This document shows positions 1-8,501 of a stretch of DNA of 64,000 nt, in pieces (position 1 is the first letter of the stretch; each line of letters begins with the position of its first letter). The position numbers were made by a program, and so were the translations under genes. This DNA is from JANNPJ01 sp965200525 (GTDB taxonomy: Bacteria > Actinomycetota > Actinomycetes > Actinomycetales > Kineosporiaceae). The notes beneath the pieces are model-generated. The model did not search any database and was not told where the DNA came from. It saw only the letters and a list, made by a program, of their open reading frames with translations. The stretch covers positions 310,001 to 374,000 of the forward strand of contig OZ241368.1 in the NCBI GenBank assembly GCA_965200525.1, read 5' to 3'.

Positions 1-1080
1 CCGCTGGCTCAGCTGCGCGGCGCCTCCGGCACGGTGCTGAGCGGTTTCTACGCGGTGGAGACCGCGCTGCTGGCCAGCGTGCCGTGCGCCTTCCTGATCA
101 CCGTGATCCGTCAGCGGCTGGCCCGCACCGCGGTGCTCGACCTCGTCCGCGAGGTGCAACGCCGCCCGACCCCGGAGGCAGTCCAGGAGGCGCTGCGCAC
201 GGCCCTGCAGGACCCGTCGCTGCGGGTCAGCTACTGGGTGCCCGACCTCGACAGCTACGTGGACGCCGATGGCCGGCCGGTCGAGCCGGTGCCTGAGGGG
301 GCGGCTCGCCTGGTGCTCCCGGTCAGCAACGGTGCCGGCCAGCGGCTGGCGATCATCGACACCGACCCGGGGTTGCGCCGGCACCCGCAGGTGCTCGCCG
401 CTGCGGCCTCGGCCGGGGCCCTGGCCCTGGAGAACGCCCAGCTGCAGGCGGCACTGCGGGTCCAGCTGCTGCAGGTAAGGGCCAGTCAGCTGCGAACCGT
501 CGAGGCGGGTGTGGCCGAGCGCCGCCGCCTGGAGCGCGACCTTCACGACGGCGCCCAGCAGCGCCTGCTGGCCCTGCGGCTGATCCTGCTGGCCGCCGAC
601 GACGACACGCTGCTGCCCTCGACCCGCTCGTTCCTGCGCAACGTCGGCCAGGAGATCACGCTCGCGCTGGGTGAGTTGCGGGAGCTGGCTCGCGGCATCC
701 ATCCGGCGGTGCTCGCCCAGGCCGGTCTCGGCGCCGCCGTCGAGGCCGCCGTGGAACGCCAGGACCTGGACGTCGAGGCCAGACTGCCCCGTCAGCGGTT
801 CCCGGCCGCGACCGAGGCGACGGCGTACTTCATCATCTCAGAGGCGCTGGACAACGCCGCCCGCCACGCTCAGGCGAATCGGGTGCTGATCCGTGGCCAC
901 GCCGAGGACGGCATCCTGACCATCGAGGTGGAGGACGACGGGCGCGGCGGGGCTCAGGTGCTCCTCGGAACCGGGCTGGGCGGGCTGATCGACCGGGTCC
1001 GGGCCCTGGGCGGGGACATGATGCTGTCCAGTCCCCCCGGCGGCGGGACTCTGGTCGTGGCGGCCATCCCGTGCGGGTGA
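1..1080 (+). CDS. NarL/DesK-type sensor histidine kinase, 5' truncated by window edge
   Basis: The frame is open to the left edge, so only the last ~359 residues are visible. They show the end of a membrane segment, a linker, a HisKA_3 dimerisation helix with the intact phosphoacceptor motif DLHDGAQQRL (bases 538-567), then an HATPase_c domain with N-box SEALDNAARHA and G-boxes DDGRGG and GTGLGGL. It should autophosphorylate and pass phosphate to the regulator encoded directly downstream. It is clearly paralogous to the kinase at 1862-3595 (same linker spacing, same C-terminal IPCG ending). Family call is firm; the signal sensed is unknown because the sensor part is outside the window. Confidence 0.93.
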   Translation, partial: PLAQLRGASGTVLSGFYAVETALLASVPCAFLITVIRQRLARTAVLDLVREVQRRPTPEAVQEALRTALQDPSLRVSYWVPDLDSYVDADGRPVEPVPEGAARLVLPVSNGAGQRLAIIDTDPGLRRHPQVLAAAASAGALALENAQLQAALRVQLLQVRASQLRTVEAGVAERRRLERDLHDGAQQRLLALRLILLAADDDTLLPSTRSFLRNVGQEITLALGELRELARGIHPAVLAQAGLGAAVEAAVERQDLDVEARLPRQRFPAATEATAYFIISEALDNAARHAQANRVLIRGHAEDGILTIEVEDDGRGGAQVLLGTGLGGLIDRVRALGGDMMLSSPPGGGTLVVAAIPCG

Positions 1081-1106
1081 GGCAGTGGAGCCGGAGCACC
1101 GAGGGC

Positions 1107-1760
1107 ATGCGCATCGGCCTGGCGGACGACAGCGCGCTCTTTCGTGACGGCTTGGCCTCGCTGCTGAGCGCCTCCGGGCTGCAGGTCGTGCTGCAGGTCG
1201 CCTCGGGCGCCGATCTCCTGAAGGAGGTGGAGCCGCGCGCCCTGGACGCGGTCGTGCTGGACATCCGGATGCCCCCGACCTTCGGCGAGGAAGGGCTGGA
1301 CACCGCCGACGCGCTTCGACTCCGCCACCCCACACTGGCTGTCCTGGTGCTGTCGACCTACGCGGAGACGGCCTACGCGGTGCGGGTGTTCCAGCACGGT
1401 GGGGCCCGGCGCGGCTACCTGCTCAAGGACAACCTCGATCATCCCCCGGCGCTGCGCGCCGCCCTGGAACGGCTGCAGGCCGGCGGATCCGTGCTCGACT
1501 CGACCATCGTCGAGCGGCTGATGAAGAGCACCCGGCGCAAGGACGAACTCGGGGCCCTCACCGAAGCCCAGCGCACCCTGCTGCACCTGCTGACGCAGGG
1601 CTACGACGATGGCGAGATCGCCGCGGCAATGAAGCTGGATCTGCCCACTGCTCGGCGGCAGATCGATGCCAGCCTGCGCGAACTGGGCATCGACCTGAGC
1701 GAGGGCTCGAGCCGACCGGCGGCGCTGCTGTCCTGGTTGCGCTGCGAACCGGCGGTCTGA
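1107..1760 (+). CDS. NarL-family response regulator with degenerate DNA-binding domain
   Basis: Receiver domain with acidic pair ADD (residues 6-8), phosphorylatable Asp52 in VVLDIRMPP, conserved Ser/Thr in VLSTYAE and Lys in YLLKD. The C-terminal part sits where a LuxR helix-turn-helix belongs but has lost its hallmarks: LTEAQRTLL replaces LTxRExEVL, YDDGEIAAAM replaces SNxEIA, and TARRQIDA replaces TVKxHV. The regulator may therefore not bind DNA in the usual way. I chose ATG 1107 because MRIGLADDSALF matches the paralogue start exactly; GTG 1071, overlapping the kinase stop, is the alternative. It pairs with the intact kinase upstream. Confidence 0.85.
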   Translation: MRIGLADDSALFRDGLASLLSASGLQVVLQVASGADLLKEVEPRALDAVVLDIRMPPTFGEEGLDTADALRLRHPTLAVLVLSTYAETAYAVRVFQHGGARRGYLLKDNLDHPPALRAALERLQAGGSVLDSTIVERLMKSTRRKDELGALTEAQRTLLHLLTQGYDDGEIAAAMKLDLPTARRQIDASLRELGIDLSEGSSRPAALLSWLRCEPAV

Positions 1761-1861
1761 CTCCCCTCCGCGGTGTCAATCGAGCGAAATGGGTTCGATC
1801 CCAGACACGGTTGGTAACCTTGAGTCGGTCTGGGGGAACCCTGGACGACTGAGGGAGGGCC

Positions 1862-3595
1862 GTGTCCCGGCGCCTGCACTGGCTGGCCGTCGTGTCGGTG
1901 AGCCTCGCCGCTGTGGCGGGCGCCTCGGCCTGGATAGGGCCGTTGTGGGTCACCAATCTGAAGATCGCGGCACCGACTGCCCTTTTCGCCGGCGCCCTGA
2001 TAGCCGCCGGGGCGATCCTTCGGGACGAGCCGGGTCAGGGCCCGGCCGCGCTCTGCCTGGTGCTGGCCGGCATCCTGTGGCCACTGGGTTGGGCCAGGGC
2101 GGACTGGGGCGGCCCGTGGCCGCTGATCGCGATTCTGATCAGCCCACTGGCCCTGGTCCTGATCGCCTGGTCGATCTACCGCTATCCCGACCCGGGCCAG
2201 GTCGGGCCCCGAGAACGCACGTTCCTGGCCGCGCTGACGCTGTGGATCCTGATCGGGCGCTTCGCAGTGGTCCTGACCTCGGATCCGTCCTGGCTCGCGC
2301 ACCCGCACGCCTCCTGGTGGCCGACGCTGTACGCCGACCGCGAGCTGAACGAGGTGCTGCGATACGCCTCGGCCGGCGGGCAGGCGCTGCTGGCGGTGCC
2401 GTTCCTCGTGCAGTGGTTGCTGCGGGTGCGGCGGGTGCGGGGGCTGGATCGCCGGCTGATGGTGCCGGTCGTTGTCGCCGCCCTGATCGCCGGGACGACG
2501 AGCGCCATGACGCCGCTGGCCAAGGTCGCGGGGCTGCCCAAGCCGGCCCTGGACGTCGTTTTCGCCATCCAGGCGAGCCTCCTGCTGAGCGTGCCGGTCG
2601 CGTTCGCCGTGGCGGCCCTGCGCCGGCGCCTGAGCAGCATCGTGATCGCGGACATGGTCGAACAACTGCGCGGCGAGCCCACGCCGGAACACGTGGAGCA
2701 GGCCCTGCAGCAGGTTCTGGCCGATCCCGACCTGCAGGTCTACTACTGGTCCAGCGAATTGAAGAGCCATGTCGACCGGGACGGAGAGATCTTCGTCAAC
2801 ACCTCACTGGACGAGCACCTGCTGCTGCCGGTGACCAGCGCGGACGGCGAGCCGCTGGCGGTGATCAGGGCCGAGCGGGCCCTGGAACGATACCCGGATC
2901 TGGTCGCTGCGGCGGTGTCGGTGGGGGCGTTGGCGGTGCAGAACGCCCGCCTGCAGGTGGCTACCCGAGCCCAGCTGGCGCAGGTGCGAGCCGCGCACAC
3001 CCGGATCATCGAAGCAGGCCTGGCCGAGCGGCAGGCCCTGGAGCGAGGTCTTCGCTCGGGCGCCCTGACCCGCGTCCTGGCCCTGATCGAGCACCTGTCC
3101 CCCGAGACCGATCCGGCCCAGGCACAGATGCCGCAGATCAGCGACGTCGTGCACTATGCCACCGGCCAGCTCACCCACGTAGCCGCCGAACTGCAGGATC
3201 TGGCCGGCGGTCTGCATCCCCGGGTGCTCAGCCAGTCCGGGCTGGCCGACGCTGTCTCCCGGATGAGCCAGACGCAGCCGCTGCCGATGACGGTGGACCT
3301 GCCCCGAGGCCGGTTCCCGTTCGGTGTCGAGGTGGCTGCCTACTACGTGATCAGCGAGGCGGTCACCAACGCCATCCGGTATGCGCAGGCCAGCCGCATC
3401 ACGATCCAGGGTGTCCATCGGGACGGCGACCTGCGCGTCATCATCCGCGACGACGGCTGTGGGGGCGCAGACGCCGAGCGGGGCACCGGGCTCAGCGGGC
3501 TGCGCGCGCGACTGCAGGCCCTGGACGGCGAGCTGGGCCTGCTCAGCCCGCTCGGCCAGGGCACCACCCTCACGGCGGTGATCCCTTGCGGGTAG
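1862..3595 (+). CDS. Histidine kinase-like membrane protein lacking the phosphoacceptor histidine
   Basis: 577 residues from GTG 1862. The first ~260 residues hold about eight hydrophobic segments (an integral membrane sensor), then a linker, a HisKA_3-like helix and an HATPase_c domain with N-box SEAVTNAIRYA, DDGCGG and GTGLSGL. At the place of DLHDGAQQRL in the upstream paralogue it reads GLRSGALTRV, so the phosphoacceptor His is Arg398 (bases 3053-3055) and the flanking acidic residues are gone. The ATP-binding motifs remain. It is therefore a predicted pseudokinase, or a partner that acts only in a heterodimer with the first kinase. Its stop overlaps the next regulator start. Confidence 0.88.
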   Translation: MSRRLHWLAVVSVSLAAVAGASAWIGPLWVTNLKIAAPTALFAGALIAAGAILRDEPGQGPAALCLVLAGILWPLGWARADWGGPWPLIAILISPLALVLIAWSIYRYPDPGQVGPRERTFLAALTLWILIGRFAVVLTSDPSWLAHPHASWWPTLYADRELNEVLRYASAGGQALLAVPFLVQWLLRVRRVRGLDRRLMVPVVVAALIAGTTSAMTPLAKVAGLPKPALDVVFAIQASLLLSVPVAFAVAALRRRLSSIVIADMVEQLRGEPTPEHVEQALQQVLADPDLQVYYWSSELKSHVDRDGEIFVNTSLDEHLLLPVTSADGEPLAVIRAERALERYPDLVAAAVSVGALAVQNARLQVATRAQLAQVRAAHTRIIEAGLAERQALERGLRSGALTRVLALIEHLSPETDPAQAQMPQISDVVHYATGQLTHVAAELQDLAGGLHPRVLSQSGLADAVSRMSQTQPLPMTVDLPRGRFPFGVEVAAYYVISEAVTNAIRYAQASRITIQGVHRDGDLRVIIRDDGCGGADAERGTGLSGLRARLQALDGELGLLSPLGQGTTLTAVIPCG

Positions 3596-4272
3596 CGATC
3601 GCGGACGACTCCGCGCTGTTCAGGGGCGGCCTGTCGTTGCTGCTTCGCAACGCCGGCGTGCAGGTCGGCATCGAGGCCGGCTCCGGTGAGGAGTTGCTGG
3701 CCCGACTCGAGCCGGATCCGCCGGACGTCGCCATCGTCGATCTGCGGATGCCACCGACGTTCACCCAGGAAGGGCTCGAGACCGCAGAAACGCTGCGCGC
3801 GACTCACCCCGGCATTGCAGTCCTGATCCTTTCCACCTATGCCGAGACCTCCTACGCGGCGCAGCTTTTTGACCACGGATCGGCCGGAAGGGGGTACATG
3901 CTGAAAGACCGGGTGGAGGACGCCCGCACCCTCCTTGACGCGCTGAGCCGCTTGCGAGCAGGCGAGTCGGTCATGGACAGCCTGATCGTCGAGGGCCTGC
4001 TGGGACGCACCCGGCGCGAGAGCGTGCTCTCCGGTCTCACCGCCAGAGAACGGCAGGTCCTACATCGGATGGCCGAAGGCCGCTCGAATGCCGGCATCGC
4101 CAGCCTCCTGCACGTGAGCCCCAAGACGGTCGAGAACTACGCCGCCGCGATCTTCACCAAGCTCGACCTCCAAGCCGGTAGCGACGACAACCGACGGGTA
4201 CTGGCCGTCCTGTCCTGGCTCGGCGGGCGCCCCCTGAGCCCGGTTCCACCCCGGCACCCAGGCCCGGAGTAG
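3586..4272 (+). CDS. NarL-family response regulator with intact LuxR-type HTH
   Basis: 228 residues from a TTG start that overlaps the last codons of the kinase-like gene, implying translational coupling; the start aligns with the upstream paralogue (MRVAIADDSALF). Receiver: ADD acidic pair, Asp52 in AIVDLRMPP, LSTYAE, and Lys in MLKDR. The C-terminal LuxR helix-turn-helix is canonical (LTARERQVLHRMAEGRSNAGIA, SPKTVENYAAAIFTKLDL; read in two pieces). This regulator has the output that the first regulator seems to have lost, while its own cognate kinase-like protein lacks the phosphoacceptor. Confidence 0.92.
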   Translation: MRVAIADDSALFRGGLSLLLRNAGVQVGIEAGSGEELLARLEPDPPDVAIVDLRMPPTFTQEGLETAETLRATHPGIAVLILSTYAETSYAAQLFDHGSAGRGYMLKDRVEDARTLLDALSRLRAGESVMDSLIVEGLLGRTRRESVLSGLTARERQVLHRMAEGRSNAGIASLLHVSPKTVENYAAAIFTKLDLQAGSDDNRRVLAVLSWLGGRPLSPVPPRHPGPE

Positions 4273-4538
4273 ATCTGCTCCACCCGCAAGAGGCCCACCC
4301 AGCGACGCGGGCCGAACCACTTCTGCACTAGGCCAACCATGGAGGACATCAGCGCCCTCCAGTTCTGGGGTGCGCACATCGTGCGCTTCTCCTTCATCCT
4401 CTGGGACGCCCGAGCCGGCCGCTCCCGACGCCACCAGGGCCGCCTCATCCCGCGGGCCACCCCGCACCCCGGGGGGACCACCTCGGCCGTCGGCACCCAG
4501 AATCGGGACGATCCGCGAGCGAGCCGACTCCAGCTTCG
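4273..4538. other. Intergenic region between convergent genes
   Basis: 266 bases between the response regulator and the GAF-ANTAR gene, whose 3' ends face each other. No gene is supported. Frames on either strand through here are short and have codon use unlike their neighbours. Confidence 0.5.
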
Positions 4539-5372
4539 TCAGTCGCCGTCCGCACCGGGGGCCGGAACGGTCGAACGGCCCGACCCGGCGAACATCTCGG
4601 CCACGTCACGCACCTTGATGTCGGATTCGGAGCTCGCCTTGGCCAGGACCTGAAAAGCCTGGTCGGCGCTGATCTTGAATCGCTCCATCAGGATGCCCTT
4701 GGCCTGGCCGATGATGTCCCGGCTGCCCACGGCGGCGCGCCACTGCTCCTGGCTGCGAGCCCCGGCCAGGGCAATGGCCGCGTGGGCGGCGAAGACCTGC
4801 CCGACCTGCTCGGATTCGTCGTCGAAGGCCGCCGTCCGGGAGGAGTACAGGTTCAGGACCGCCAGGTCCTGCCCCTGCAGGTACAACCGGAGCGAGAGCA
4901 GGCTGCGAGCGTTCAGCTGGTGGGCTCGCGACGCGAACGTGGGCCAGCGCGGTTCCTCAGCGAAGTCCTCGACCCGGACGGTGGGCTCCTCGTAGGACTC
5001 TTTCAGGCCCGGGCCCTCCTCGCTCTGGTACTGCGCGGCGTCCAGGGCCACCACCCACTCGTCGGTGGCATACGACACGTCGATGTTCTGACCTCGCCCC
5101 AGCACCTCGGTGACCGCGCCGGCCTCCGCGCCCGGCACGGCGTTGACGGCCTCGGCCACGATCATGCGCAGCACGGCCTCAGTCCCCTGCTGACCGTGCA
5201 GCTCCTGGGCCAGACGAGCCATCAGCTGAGCCAACTCCTGGGCCGAGAGCCTGGGACTGAGCGTGACGTCGGAGTGATGACCAGGCGCGGGGCCGGCCTC
5301 GGGCGGGCCCGGATTCGGCTCGACCGGGGCCAGCACACGCTGAATGTGGTCTTCTTGCTGGCTGGGCTGCAC
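4539..5372 (-). CDS. GAF and ANTAR domain-containing antitermination regulator
   Basis: 277 residues. A GAF domain spans roughly residues 45-205 (small-ligand or redox/light sensing), followed by an ANTAR RNA-binding domain with the usual motif order: SRDIIGQAKGILMER, ISADQAFQVLAKAS, and IKVRDVAEMF. ANTAR proteins bind paired hexanucleotide hairpins in nascent RNA and block termination. I chose GTG 5372 because GAGGAG lies five bases upstream; GTG 5378 is an in-frame alternative without such spacing. The first ~40 residues are low-complexity. The large forward frame across 4782-5810 is an antisense shadow. Confidence 0.92.
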   Translation of the reverse strand: MQPSQQEDHIQRVLAPVEPNPGPPEAGPAPGHHSDVTLSPRLSAQELAQLMARLAQELHGQQGTEAVLRMIVAEAVNAVPGAEAGAVTEVLGRGQNIDVSYATDEWVVALDAAQYQSEEGPGLKESYEEPTVRVEDFAEEPRWPTFASRAHQLNARSLLSLRLYLQGQDLAVLNLYSSRTAAFDDESEQVGQVFAAHAAIALAGARSQEQWRAAVGSRDIIGQAKGILMERFKISADQAFQVLAKASSESDIKVRDVAEMFAGSGRSTVPAPGADGD

Positions 5373-5552
5373 GTTCACTCCTCACGCCGCTCCCCGCGCA
5401 CCCGGGGCGTCCGTTGTCGGGCCGAGCAGAAGTATCGCGCAACGGCGTCGGGATCGGGGGTCGGGCCCCGGTCGAAGCCGGCGCCAGACCAGCATCGGGC
5501 GGGAGTGCACCGGGTCGCAACCAGAACCTCGCTCCACTGGTCGCTTCTTCGG

Positions 5553-5834
5553 TCAGCGCAGGTCGGGTCGGGCGGCCCGAACGCGCGCATCCGGCGTCTT
5601 GGCATCCGCGCGGCGAGCGCGGTAGGCGGCGGCGTGCTCGCGGTTGGCACAGCTGTTGTCGCAGAACCGGCGAGCGCCGTTCTTAGTCAGGTCGACCAGC
5701 ACGTCCTGGCAGCCCACGGCGTGACACCGGCGTTGCCTGCGGATGACGCGCCCAAGCTCGCGGCAACCAGTGAGGCTGCCGCCAAGGCAATTGCAGGAGT
5801 TCGGGCGTGACGAGTCGAGATCATTTCTCCTCGG
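5553..5834 (-). pseudogene. Orphan CGNR-type zinc-finger fragment
   Basis: The reverse strand encodes a convincing C-terminal zinc-finger module: RRCHAVGCQDVL, then DLTKNGARRFCDNSCANRE, then AAAYRARRA, with Cys/His pairs spaced as in CGNR-finger transcription factors and high third-position GC up to the TGA at 5553-5555. No ATG/GTG/TTG is in frame before a TGA at about 5835, and the ~120-residue ABATE domain expected upstream is absent. An ATG with GAGGAG ahead of it (near 5825) opens a different frame reading MISTRHARTPAIALA and stopping after ~47 codons. I read this as a 5'-deleted or frameshifted remnant. Confidence 0.6.
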
Positions 5835-6005
5835 TCAGCGAAGACGGGGTGCTCGCGAGCCAGACGCTAGCCGTCATGTCGCAGACTCAAGTCGCTTCGT
5901 CGGACATAGGTCTGGTGTATTGAAGATGCCCCGAGGTTGTGACGCCTGGGACCCAAGTGCGCTGCCGAGGCTCCACCTACGACTCGTGCCCGCTTACAGC
6001 CGGCT

Positions 6006-7202
6006 CTACCCGAAGACCGAGGCCACCCATTCGGGGTGGTCGATGAACGGGTTCCGGTTGTGCTGGAACTGTGTGTAGATCACGTTGTTGCGAGTCATCT
6101 CGGCCGCTGACGGCGGGTCGTCGAGGTTCCACTGCTCCAGCACCGACAACCGCCCGATCCTCGGCGCGGTGCCGCTGCTGACCGCGTTGTCCACTTCCAG
6201 ATTCGGGTATCCGTCGCCGCCCTCGTACCGGATCGCCATGTAGAAAATCATCCGAGCGACGTCGCCCTCGACCGCGGCGCGCGGTTGCCAGGAGTCCGCA
6301 TCGGTGAAGTTGCCCGGCGCATCCGACACCCCGGAGCCGCCGTTGTCGAAGTCCTTGTTGCTGCGCTCGTCGTTGACGTGGACGTCCTCGGGGCGCAAGT
6401 GATGCAGGTCCGTCCCGGGGCCGACGGCAGTACCGAAATCGCCGTGCGACTTGGCCCAGACGTGCTCGCGGTTCCAGTCGCCGAGGTCACCGCCGTTCAG
6501 GGATTTCGAGCGAGAGGTCCCGCTGTAGATCAAGATCACGTTGGCCGAGTTGTTCGGGTCCTGGTCGGTCACCTTCAGGGCGTTCCACACCTGGTCGTAG
6601 GTCAGTTGCGTGACACCGGTGGAGATGATGGCGTGCAGGGCCGCGCGCAGGCTGTTGCCGGTCTTGCCCAGGGCGTTGGCGTAGTACGTGTTGGTGGACC
6701 CGCCCGTTCCGGTCGGGCTCGGGGTGGGTGTCGACGTTGACGTCGGGGCGGGAGTCGAGGTGGCCAGAGCGATCGCGGTCGGTGACTTCAGGCCGGGGTG
6801 GGTGAAGTACGCGGCCAGCGCGCCGGTGACATCGACCCGCGTGCCGAGCCGGCTCGGGTTGCTCGACAGCCCCCAGGCGGATCGATAGGCCGTGGTGAGC
6901 TGCACGTAGATCATCGAGCCCGTGGCGGTGGTGCTCGCGCTGTCGGCAATGGCGAAAGCGGTATCGCCGGTGAAATTGCTGCGGATCACCGTGCTGGTGG
7001 CCGTCGGCTCGCCGACAATGTATCCGCGCACCGTGGCACTGGTGCCCTGGGCGGCGATCGCCTGAGCCACGGTGATCGGCGTGGCCGCCTGAGCCGGCAC
7101 CGCCGGAGGAGCCACGTACAGGGCCAGGGCCGCGACCAGTACCGCCGGGATGGCAAGCAACGAGTTTCGGCGCGCTTTTCGCGGTGCGATGACGACGGGC
7201 AT
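6006..7202 (-). CDS. Secreted endonuclease I family nuclease
   Basis: 398 residues from ATG 7202, preceded by CGGAG at a good distance; a longer frame to 7325 has no signal. Signal peptide at residues 1-39 (LLAIPAVLVAALALYVAPP, ending PAQA). Residues ~40-145 form a DUF6359/OB-fold-like domain (TVAQAIAAQGTSATVRGYIVG), then a Pro/Thr/Ser linker, then an Endonuclease_1 domain with the metal/His motif NREHVWAKSHGDFG and DLHHLRPEDVHVNDERSNKDF-type block, ending HNRNPFIDHPEWVASVFG. Such enzymes degrade extracellular nucleic acid non-specifically. Downstream is a ~170-base gap before the CGNR remnant. Confidence 0.9.
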   Translation of the reverse strand: MPVVIAPRKARRNSLLAIPAVLVAALALYVAPPAVPAQAATPITVAQAIAAQGTSATVRGYIVGEPTATSTVIRSNFTGDTAFAIADSASTTATGSMIYVQLTTAYRSAWGLSSNPSRLGTRVDVTGALAAYFTHPGLKSPTAIALATSTPAPTSTSTPTPSPTGTGGSTNTYYANALGKTGNSLRAALHAIISTGVTQLTYDQVWNALKVTDQDPNNSANVILIYSGTSRSKSLNGGDLGDWNREHVWAKSHGDFGTAVGPGTDLHHLRPEDVHVNDERSNKDFDNGGSGVSDAPGNFTDADSWQPRAAVEGDVARMIFYMAIRYEGGDGYPNLEVDNAVSSGTAPRIGRLSVLEQWNLDDPPSAAEMTRNNVIYTQFQHNRNPFIDHPEWVASVFG

Positions 7203-7451
7203 GGGAACTCCGATGCTCAGGGCCGCGTGGCTCTGAACGACGATACGGCGATTTAGCACTTTTCGGAGGTTTTGCTCATAACTTTGTCTGGCGTTCATGG
7301 TCGAGGCCGCAAGAGTTTGACTCAACAGGGGTCGAGATGAGCCCGATCATCGCCGTGACTCGACCGTGACCATGATTCCTGCATCCATGACGGCAAACCG
7401 GGACGCAACACCGATGAGCACTCACCCCCAACGAACCGGAGAGGCTTCATC

Positions 7452-8030
7452 ATGCGCCCTACTCGAGCACCGGCCTTCGCTGCTATAGCTGTTGCTGCAG
7501 TGCTGCTTTCAGCCTGTGGTTCATCGTCGAGCGGTGACACCTCCACTGCGGCGGCCCCCTCGCCGTCGGCGATCGCCGAGACGACGACCGCCGCCCCGGC
7601 GGCCGCCGGCACCATCGTGGACGTCGCCTCGGCCAACCCCGACTTCTCCACCCTGGTGACGGCGGTGAAGGCGGCCGGCCTGGTCGACACCCTCAGCGGG
7701 ACAGGCCCCTTCACCGTCTTCGCCCCCACGAACGAGGCCTTCGCCGCCCTGCCCAAGGGCCTGCTGGACAAGCTGCTGCTGCCGGCGAACAAAGAAGCAC
7801 TGACCAAGATCTTGACCTATCACGTCCTGGGGTCGAAGGTCATGGCCGCAGACGTGAGCGCCGGCAAGGTGAAGACCGTCGAAGGCAGTGAACTCACCAT
7901 CTCGACCAGCGGCGGCGTCACCGTCGACAAGGCCACAGTGACCGCGACCGACGTCGCGGCGTCCAACGGTGTCATCCACGTCATTGACAAGGTTCTCGTG
8001 CCGGCTGACGTGGACGCCGGCGCACTCTGA
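7452..8030 (+). CDS. FAS1 (fasciclin) domain lipoprotein
   Basis: 192 residues. Lipoprotein signal with lipobox LLSAC (Cys ~23), a Ser/Thr/Ala-rich spacer to residue ~52, and one FAS1 domain: TIVDVASANPDFSTLVTAV, the H1 box GTGPFTVFAPTNEAFAALP, YHVLGSKV and the H2 box NGVIHVIDKVLVP. FAS1 lipoproteins are surface adhesion or matrix-interacting proteins. GGAGAG precedes the ATG. A strong hairpin follows the stop. Closely resembles mycobacterial MPT70/MPT83-type proteins in architecture. Confidence 0.95.
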   Translation: MRPTRAPAFAAIAVAAVLLSACGSSSSGDTSTAAAPSPSAIAETTTAAPAAAGTIVDVASANPDFSTLVTAVKAAGLVDTLSGTGPFTVFAPTNEAFAALPKGLLDKLLLPANKEALTKILTYHVLGSKVMAADVSAGKVKTVEGSELTISTSGGVTVDKATVTATDVAASNGVIHVIDKVLVPADVDAGAL

Positions 8031-8034
8031 CCCC

Positions 8035-8073
8035 GGATGAGGCTTGCCGCGCTGTCCTCGGCGAGCCTCATCC
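8035..8073 (+). terminator. Hairpin terminator after the FAS1 gene
   Basis: Fifteen-base arms (ggatgaggcttgccg and cggcgagcctcatcc, one mismatch) around a 9-base loop start five bases after the FAS1 stop codon. No T-run follows, which is usual for actinobacterial terminators. Confidence 0.75.
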
Positions 8074-8183
8074 TTGGCGTGCGCATTCGACAGGGACAGG
8101 TTGGTCTCAGCAGAACCGACAGGGCTTGACGTGTCTCGTGCCGGGTTTGATGGACACCATCAAGCCTGGAAGGACAATGGAGT

Positions 8184-8501
8184 ATGGCTGCGCCGAAGAA
8201 GTACCCCGATGAGCTGCGTGAGCGGGCCACGCGGATGGCGGTGGAGGCCCGCCGGGATCCCGCGACGGCCTCTGGGGCGATCCACCGGATCGCCGATCAG
8301 TTGGGGATCCACCGGGAGACGATGAGGATCTGGGTTAAGAAGGCCGAGGTCGATGGCGGGGTGAGGCCTGGCACCACGAGTTCGGACGCAGAGCGGATCG
8401 CTCAGTTGGAGCGTGAGGTGCGTGAGCTGCGCCGGGCTAACTCCATCCTGAAGAGCGCTTCGGCTTTCTTCGCGGCGGAGCTCGACCGCCCCTCCCACTG
8501 A
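8184..8501 (+). CDS. IS3 family transposase OrfA
   Basis: 105 residues: N-terminal helix-turn-helix (YPDELRERATRMAVEARRD, then AIHRIADQLGIHRETMRIWV) that binds the terminal inverted repeats, followed by a leucine-zipper-like helix (RIAQLEREVRELRRANSILK) for oligomerisation. It ends ASAFFAAELDRPSH; the catalytic orfB continues in the -1 frame across this end, so a fused OrfAB is expected by programmed frameshifting. Confidence 0.93.
   Translation: MAAPKKYPDELRERATRMAVEARRDPATASGAIHRIADQLGIHRETMRIWVKKAEVDGGVRPGTTSSDAERIAQLEREVRELRRANSILKSASAFFAAELDRPSH

Noticed and set aside
1789..3585. Upstream extension of the second response regulator frame over the kinase-like gene.
   Set aside because: The extension is out of frame with the kinase and low-complexity; the regulator starts at TTG 3586, matching its paralogue.
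4782..5810. 342-codon forward frame opposite the GAF-ANTAR gene.
   Set aside because: Antisense shadow; the reverse strand has clear GAF and ANTAR motifs.
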